A stretch of DNA of 64,000 nucleotides from an uncultured Clostridia bacterium (GTDB lineage: Bacteria; Bacillota; Clostridia; Lachnospirales; Lachnospiraceae): the NCBI GenBank assembly GCA_948472945.1, contig CAOKVX010000001.1:341294-405293 (forward strand). Reading direction: 5' to 3'. Below, piece after piece: positions 63,550 to 64,000 of the stretch (its first letter is position 1; every line of letters begins with the position of its first letter). The notes beneath the pieces were generated by a model. It was not told the origin of the DNA. It was given only the letters and a program-made list of their open reading frames with translations, and did no database searches. The translations under genes and the position numbers were made by a program.

Positions 63550-63577
63550 TGAGGGGGTTCGATTCCCCCTCATTTTT
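63550..63577 (+). terminator. intrinsic terminator with tRNA T-arm-like stem
   Basis: TGAGGGGG (63550-63557), loop TTCGATT, CCCCCTCA (63565-63572), then TTTTT. Perfect eight-base stem, 13 bases after the sigma-like gene. Confidence 0.85.
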
Positions 63578-63628
63578 CGCTTATGGACAGAGGGGTGAGA
63601 AAAACTCCTCGGAAAGGAGCCAAGTGCA

Positions 63629-63845
63629 ATGGTAAAACACAAAATCTCTATTAACATTGCAAAACCCGGCGGCACACCTTCTCCGGTAGTCCGAAGCGGA
63701 ACGATGCAGATTCGCAAGAGAATACTTGATTTGCTTTGGTCAGCAGGTAAACGTCCTTGTTCTGTCCCCCGGCGACTCGGTGCAGACTGTCGAGATTCAC
63801 GAACTGAAAGGAGGCGAAAACCATGACAAATGCAAACAAGTTTAA
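63629..63845 (+). pseudogene. frameshifted small mobile-element gene
   Basis: Starts MVKHKISINIAKPGGTPSPV with an AAGGAG SD. The zero frame runs on to 63826 but loses character after codon 41 (AAA, 63749-63751). One base later the +1 frame, from GTC at 63753, reads VLVLSPGDSVQTVEIHELKGG and ends at TAA 63843-63845, which fits as the natural second half of a ~71-residue protein. An extra base near 63752 explains both. Whether it is a real mutation, a sequencing error or programmed shifting cannot be told here. Confidence 0.65.
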
Positions 63846-63966
63846 CCTGCTCCTTGATGTGGTGAAGCTGATGCACTCGTTGGCAGACGGACTGGAGGCT
63901 GTGGCTTATGCATTCGCAGACAGCCAGGAAATCTTCGTTGAAGCCAAGTGTAACGCGGCGAAATAA
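63823..63966 (+). CDS. 47-residue mobile-element protein
   Basis: A short frame with a perfect AAGGAGG SD at 63807-63813, nine bases before ATG 63823. The product (MTNANKFNLLLDVVKLMHSL, then ADGLEAVAYAFADS) is an amphipathic helix type like small proteins that follow the previous gene in clostridial mobile elements. Its start lies inside the end of the restored reading frame of the previous gene, so the two were translationally coupled. Confidence 0.7.
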   Translation: MTNANKFNLLLDVVKLMHSLADGLEAVAYAFADSQEIFVEAKCNAAK

Positions 63967-64000
63967 AGTACCCATCTACTGTAGCTTTCCTGCAGATTAA

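Noticed and set aside
63550..63577. Partial tRNA gene
   Set aside because: Only a T-arm-like stem is present; no acceptor, D or anticodon arm can be drawn around it.

Overview
The window reads as chromosome from a low-GC, Gram-positive anaerobe of the Clostridia, most likely Lachnospiraceae (Roseburia/Butyrivibrio-like; inference). Supporting signs are a PolC-type replicative polymerase, the rimP-nusA-rnpM-ylxQ-infB order, an alr/MazF pair, Rex, an ABC-F protein, DUF1836 and DUF5688 proteins, SD-led genes with many TTG starts, and secreted xylan-degrading enzymes.

Bases 1-8,000: the tail of a DUF5688-like gene, galE, then three secreted proteins. One is a GH10 xylanase and two are paralogous SGNH esterases. 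All three carry the same lysine-rich Ig-like (BIG2-type) module and a Pro/Thr linker after the signal peptide. Bases 8,000-9,300 hold pyrimidine salvage genes (udp, cdd). Bases 9,900-21,040 hold a housekeeping run, pyrH-frr-uppS-cdsA-dxr-rseP-ispG-polC, covering ribosome recycling, envelope lipids, the MEP isoprenoid pathway and replication. A PilZ protein, a winged-helix/CBS protein and tRNA-Glu(CUC) sit between polC and the second run, rimP-nusA-rnpM-ylxQ-infB-rbfA-nrnA-truB-ribF (23,400-32,060).

Bases 32,060-51,700 are a mosaic: an acyltransferase, an orphan iorA, an ABC-F ATPase, rex, nnr, alr and a MazF-type toxin, rlmH, pcrA, small unknowns, a GNAT pseudogene broken by one stop codon, a truncated HAD gene, and several intergenic palindrome/repeat blocks. 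rlmD closes the core part.

Bases 51,900-59,600 are a defence island read as one operon: a small XRE regulator, an N6-adenine methyltransferase, a C5-cytosine methyltransferase, a 980-residue protein with two McrB-type AAA+ modules, McrC, and a 60-residue protein. The first McrB module has lost the GTPase signature. The second is canonical and is preceded in frame by a strong ribosome binding site and ATG. This is the most interesting system in the window: a methyltransferase-coupled McrBC restriction system with a tandem McrB that may be made as long and short forms.

From about 59,600 to the right edge the sequence looks like a mobile element running out of the window. It has an ImmA/IrrE peptidase split from an HTH domain by an in-frame stop, an unknown 342-residue protein, a 15-bp palindrome used twice upstream of genes, a structured leader, a sigma-region-4-like protein, a frameshifted small gene and a 47-residue gene. 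No integrase or relaxase is visible. All homology calls rest on recognition of motifs by eye; no database search was run.
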